Assembly (NCBI GenBank): GCA_016930735.1
Contig: JAFGGF010000095.1
Span: 1-9,960, forward strand
DNA length: 9,960 nt
Direction: 5' to 3'
From: Prolixibacteraceae bacterium
GTDB taxonomy: Bacteria > Bacteroidota > Bacteroidia > Bacteroidales > Prolixibacteraceae
In this document: positions 7,003-9,960 of the stretch, piece after piece
Layout: each line of letters begins with the position of its first letter
Position numbering within the stretch: the first letter of the stretch is position 1
Made by a program: the position numbers and the translations under genes
Notes under the pieces: generated by a model
What the model was told of the DNA's origin: nothing
What the model saw: the letters and a program-made list of their open reading frames with translations, nothing else
The model's database searches: none

Positions 7003-7539
7003 TTAAAAATCAATCTTTTGAATTTCACTTGTCTCCATATTCAAAAAATTCATTACTGAATTCAGGTTACTGATATCCAAATCAGCATCCTTTGCATAAT
7101 CTGCGGGAAATACAACAATCCTGAAAATCTGATCCATTTTATCAGCCGGGGACAGATAATTAAAATCAATATCTCCATCCAGGAAAATTCTTACATCTTC
7201 GTATGTATAATCGAAATTGTATTGCAAAATCCCTTCGTTCAATATTCTGGTTTGGGGCAATGCCCTCCAAACGTCTATGGATTGATTGTTTGACCCGGTA
7301 GCCTGTTCCCATAAAATATAAACCAGCACAACATCTGTTTCGTAAATTTCAAAATTGGAAGGAAAATCAAAGAAAAGCTCATAATTGTTTGCACTGGTAA
7401 AATCGCCTTCGATTTCAAAAACACTTCCGAGGAATGATTCGCCATCCTCTCCGGGAGGGCCCGCCGGTCCGGGTACTTCATCACATGCTGTAAAAAAAAG
7501 GATTGTGGCTAACGCTAAAATTCCAGATAATTTTTTCAT
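7003..7539 (-). CDS. Small lipoprotein with collagen-like Gly-X-Y stretch
   Basis: A 178-residue predicted lipoprotein. The signal sequence MKKLSGILALATILFFTAC gives a lipidated Cys19; the lipobox is slightly unusual, with Phe at -3. Acidic residues follow the cysteine (CDEVP), as seen in some Bacteroidota surface-lipoprotein export signals, so outer-membrane or surface location is plausible (inference). Residues 24-35 are four collagen-like triplets (GPAGPPGEDGES), too few for a stable triple helix alone. The rest (about 38-178) is a compact acidic, aromatic-rich domain, probably mostly beta, with FDFPSNFEIYETDVVLVYIL, WRALPQT and DQIFRIVVFP as recognisable blocks. Similar collagen-like small lipoproteins occur in Bacteroidota without known function, to my recollection. 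The gene stands alone, convergent with the T9SS-domain gene, with a terminator 17 bases past its stop. No clear promoter consensus was found upstream in the AT-rich region. Confidence 0.82.
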   Translation of the reverse strand: MKKLSGILALATILFFTACDEVPGPAGPPGEDGESFLGSVFEIEGDFTSANNYELFFDFPSNFEIYETDVVLVYILWEQATGSNNQSIDVWRALPQTRILNEGILQYNFDYTYEDVRIFLDGDIDFNYLSPADKMDQIFRIVVFPADYAKDADLDISNLNSVMNFLNMETSEIQKIDF

Positions 7540-7794
7540 GGCAATAAATTTTAATGGTTATTGTTTAATTGTATCCGAATTAAAACAACTATAATGCCAA
7601 ATAAATATTATGTAATTAACTTTTTGTAAATTAAACAATTAAAAATTAAATTGTCAAAAATTAAAATTAAATCCCGGAATAATCATTTAATAAATCTTAA
7701 TTATTTATCACATTATTAATATCTCTTGGAACGATTTTAATATTATCCCTGATTTCTCTTATTATTTGACCTTTTATTTCCTTAATAATGTTGT

Positions 7795-7850
7795 TTTCAG
7801 AAATTTTTACACTTTCAGAAAAAATTTACACAGTCAACCAAAATTTATAC
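7795..7850. repeat. Three tandem degenerate ~19-bp repeats
   Basis: Unit 1 (7795-7812) is TTTCAGAAATTTTTACAC; unit 2 (7813-7831) is TTTCAGAAAAAATTTACAC; unit 3 (7832-7850) is AGTCAACCAAAATTTATAC, matching unit 2 at 13 of 19 positions. They abut directly without spacers, and AAATTT begins again at 7851. The roughly two-helical-turn period would place the AAATTT-TACAC core on one face of the DNA. The repeats are seen directly; a role such as protein binding is only a possibility. Confidence 0.55.
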
Positions 7851-7875
7851 AAATTTCCAAGCTGTTTGTTTTTGT

Positions 7876-7900
7876 AAAATCCTGAATTTCTGATTCAGAA
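7876..7900 (-). terminator. Weak intrinsic terminator after the RND efflux gene
   Basis: On the - strand, TTCTGAAT pairs with ATTCAGGA (8 bp, one G-U) around the loop CAGAA, followed by TTTT. It sits 20 bases past the stop of the efflux gene. The stem is AT-rich and the T-run short, so it is weaker than the other terminators here. Confidence 0.45.
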
Positions 7901-7920
7901 GCAGGAATAAAATCATTTAC

Positions 7921-9960
7921 TTATTCAACAACACTTCTTTTTTCTTTCCTTTTCTCAATCCAGTAATATACTATCGGAAGTACAAGCAAAGTGAGGAAGG
8001 TTGAAGTTATCAGTCCGCCAATAACTACGGTTGCCAGTGGCCGTTGTACTTCTGAACCCGGCCCGGTATTAAAAGCCATTGGAATAAAACCAAGGCTGGC
8101 AACCAAAGCAGTCATAAGTACCGGCCTTAGCCTGTCGACAGAACCTTCAATTACAAATTTTTTCAGGTTCCCTTTATTATCTTTTCGGATCAGATTAATA
8201 TGGTCAACCAGCACCAATCCATTTAAGACCGCCACACCAAAAAGTGCCACAAATCCAATGCTGGCTGAAACCGAAAGGTACATCCCTCTGACCCAGAGTA
8301 AAAATACTCCTCCCGACAAAGCAAAGGGCAGGTTTAAAAGGATTAAAAGTGCATACCTCATTTTTCCGAAGTTCAGGTACAGCAAGCCAATAATTATAAA
8401 AATAGATAAAGGGACAACCAGCAATAAATGCCGCATGGCCCGTCTCTGATTTTCAAACGTCCCTCCGTATTCGATAAAATAACCAGCAGGAATATCTGCT
8501 TTTGTCAGAATTTCATTCTGTAATGTTGAAACATAGGTCCCCAGGTCTATATCTTTAATATTAATCCCAACAATCAGCCTTCGCCATCCGTTTTCACGCT
8601 GAATTTCGCGCGGCCCTTCCTGCAATTCAATGTTGGTTACTCTTTTTAATGGAATAAAACCGCCATTCTGAAGGTGGACCGGGATATCCTGGATTTTGGA
8701 CAACTTATCACGAATGTTTTCCGGATACCGGACAAATATTCCGAATCTTCGCTGACCTTCATACAGCTGACCTGCTTCCTGACCACCGATTCCGGCTTCA
8801 ATAACATATTGTACATCGTCAACATTTAAACCGAATGAAGCAACAGCCTCCCTGTCGATTTCTATTGTCAGGTAGGGTTGCCCCACTGATTGTTCAACAT
8901 AATAATTGTCGGTACCGGGCAAACCGGGAAGCAATTCCGATATATTTTTCCCAATCTGTCCAAGCACATCCAGGTCCTCACCATATATTTTTACTGCAAG
9001 GTCTGACTTTACGCCGCTTGTCAATTCATCAACACGCATTGCAATGGGCTGAGTAAAATTATACGCCAATCCGGGTTCGGTTTGAAGATAGGGCTCTATT
9101 TTTTCAATAATAACTTCTTTTGTTATGCCTTTCCGCCATTCTTCTTCAGGCTTTAATAAAATCCATACATCGGTTTGGTGGACCCCCATCCAGTCGTTTG
9201 CCAGGTCGCTTCTACCGGTTTTCGGGACTACCGTTTTAATTTCCGGAATATTTGCAACCAGTTTACCTGCCAGCCAGTTTGCATTTTCCATCGATTCATC
9301 AAGGGTTACCGAAGGCATCCGAACCTGCTCAACCAGAATTGAACCTTCGTCCAGTTCCGGAAGAAATTCAGTCCCCAGACGCGCCATAAGAAATATTGAA
9401 CCAATAAAAATCACAAGGGCAGCAGAAATAATAATCCATTTTCTTTCAATATGATTTTCCAATCCTTTTTTATAACGGGGCCTCATCCAGTCAATTACAA
9501 AATTTCTCCTGACTTTCACTCCCTTCCTGAAAACAATGGATGACACTGCCGGGACAAAAATCAATGCAAGTAAAAGTGAACCTAGAACTGCAGCAGCCAC
9601 GGTTATTGCCATTGGTCGAAACAGAATTCCCTCCATTCCACTGAAAGTCATAATCGGGACATAAACCATCAGGATAATCAATACCCCAAAAAAGATGGGC
9701 CGCACAACATGAAGTGCAGCTTTCCTGATAACCTCTTCCTTTGATTTTTCTTTGTCTTCCTGCAGCCGATGGATGATATTTTCCACCATCACTACCGATC
9801 CGTCCACAACCATCCCGAAGTCGATGGCTCCCAGGCTCATAAGGTTGGCTGCAAGCCCGAATTCCCTCATTCCTATGAAGGCAAAAAGCATTGAAAACGG
9901 GATTACCATAGCAACAATCAAAGCCCCTGAAAATTCACCAAGTAAAAGTAAAAGAACCAC
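7921..9960 (-). CDS. Heavy-metal efflux RND pump, CzcA/CusA family, C-terminal 680 residues
   Basis: An inner-membrane proton-driven metal exporter of the HME-RND family, which works with a periplasmic adaptor and an outer-membrane channel. The gene enters from beyond 9960; the GTG at the edge is not a start. Visible residues begin in TM2/TM3 (VVLLLLLGEFSGALIVA). TM4 carries GAIDFGMVVDGSVVMVENI, with Asp47, Asp53 and Glu60 of the fragment at the spacing of the CzcA proton-relay triad. Then come TM5-6, the second porter domain (about 195-500, including LGTEFLPELDEGSI and QPIAMRVDELTSGVKSD), and TM8-12, ending LPIVYYWIEKRKEKRSVVE. In the DELTSGVKS block, CusA has a metal-binding methionine where this protein has Glu, which favours a CzcA-like Zn/Co/Cd/Ni pump over Cu/Ag; the exact metal is undetermined. 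It ends at the usual C-terminus with no fused TolC-like domain. Partner genes would lie beyond the right edge. Confidence 0.93.
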   Translation of the reverse strand: MVLLLLLGEFSGALIVAMVIPFSMLFAFIGMREFGLAANLMSLGAIDFGMVVDGSVVMVENIIHRLQEDKEKSKEEVIRKAALHVVRPIFFGVLIILMVYVPIMTFSGMEGILFRPMAITVAAAVLGSLLLALIFVPAVSSIVFRKGVKVRRNFVIDWMRPRYKKGLENHIERKWIIISAALVIFIGSIFLMARLGTEFLPELDEGSILVEQVRMPSVTLDESMENANWLAGKLVANIPEIKTVVPKTGRSDLANDWMGVHQTDVWILLKPEEEWRKGITKEVIIEKIEPYLQTEPGLAYNFTQPIAMRVDELTSGVKSDLAVKIYGEDLDVLGQIGKNISELLPGLPGTDNYYVEQSVGQPYLTIEIDREAVASFGLNVDDVQYVIEAGIGGQEAGQLYEGQRRFGIFVRYPENIRDKLSKIQDIPVHLQNGGFIPLKRVTNIELQEGPREIQRENGWRRLIVGINIKDIDLGTYVSTLQNEILTKADIPAGYFIEYGGTFENQRRAMRHLLLVVPLSIFIIIGLLYLNFGKMRYALLILLNLPFALSGGVFLLWVRGMYLSVSASIGFVALFGVAVLNGLVLVDHINLIRKDNKGNLKKFVIEGSVDRLRPVLMTALVASLGFIPMAFNTGPGSEVQRPLATVVIGGLITSTFLTLLVLPIVYYWIEKRKEKRSVVE

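Larger units (their letters stand above)
7540..7920. other. AT-rich intergenic region without a supported gene
   Basis: About 380 bases of very AT-rich sequence between the start of the lipoprotein gene and the end of the efflux pump gene (both - strand). It must contain the lipoprotein promoter, but I found no good TTG/TAnnTTTG pair. It holds an imperfect palindrome ACAATT...AATTGT (7635-7654), the tandem repeats at 7795-7850, and a weak terminator at 7876-7900. A 42-codon open stretch on the - strand, between about 7825 and 7700, has no ATG, GTG or TTG start and is not called as a gene. Confidence 0.7.

Noticed and set aside
5952..7539. Bacteroidota O-glycosylation sites, D(S/T)(A/I/L/V/M/T), in the small exported proteins as targets of the glycosyltransferase pair
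   Set aside because: No such tripeptide was found in the mature parts of the tail-anchored protein, the T9SS-domain protein or the lipoprotein (DSS and DSG occur but do not fit), so none can be called a target on this basis.
7589..7596. CAACTATA (reverse TATAGTTG) as a -7 box for the lipoprotein gene
   Set aside because: It has one mismatch to TAnnTTTG and no TTG-type -33 element at the right spacing; chance matches are expected in DNA this AT-rich.
7795..7850. CRISPR-like array
   Set aside because: The repeat units abut with no spacers, are degenerate, and no cas genes are present.

Overview
The window looks like a chromosomal segment of a Bacteroidota bacterium, probably a Marinilabiliales- or Flavobacteriia-like lineage (the lineage is inference). 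The grounds are a type IX secretion (T9SS) type A C-terminal sorting domain, A-rich leaders without Shine-Dalgarno sites, a TAnnTTTG-type -7 promoter element, and Tat-exported Gfo/Idh/MocA oxidoreductases beside an FGE-fold protein. No RNA genes, insertion sequences, CRISPR arrays or origins were seen.

Left part (1-6292, + strand): a tightly packed run of six genes that reads as one operon and enters from outside the window. In order: the 3' end of a SUMF1/FGE-fold protein lacking the catalytic cysteines; two consecutive Tat-exported Gfo/Idh/MocA oxidoreductases, the first a predicted lipoprotein; a GtrB/ArnC-like polyprenyl-phosphate glycosyltransferase (GT2); a multi-pass GT-C (GT39/ArnT-like) glycosyltransferase with a C-terminal TPR-like tail, coupled to the GT2 by an ATGA overlap; and a small secreted protein with a C-terminal membrane anchor and lysine tail. 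A strong intrinsic terminator at 6252-6292 closes the run. The first half looks like periplasmic sugar oxidoreduction. The second half looks like a lipid-linked sugar module: the GT2 would charge the carrier lipid and the GT-C enzyme would transfer the sugar outside the membrane. The acceptor is not identifiable.

Middle part (6293-7540): a short + strand gene encoding a signal peptide and an almost cargo-less T9SS sorting domain, with its own putative -7 box. Facing it on the - strand is a small lipoprotein with a short collagen-like Gly-X-Y stretch. Two hairpin terminators lie back to back between these convergent genes.

Right part (7541-9960): about 380 bp of very AT-rich non-coding DNA holding three tandem degenerate ~19-bp repeats, then the C-terminal two thirds of a heavy-metal RND efflux pump (CzcA/CusA family) on the - strand. 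It keeps the proton-relay acidic triad, and its porter-domain residues favour a CzcA-like divalent-cation pump over a Cu/Ag pump. The gene runs off the right edge.

Nothing here amounts to a clearly new system. The best leads are the glycosyltransferase pair with its small tail-anchored partner, the cargo-poor T9SS protein, and the tandem repeats.
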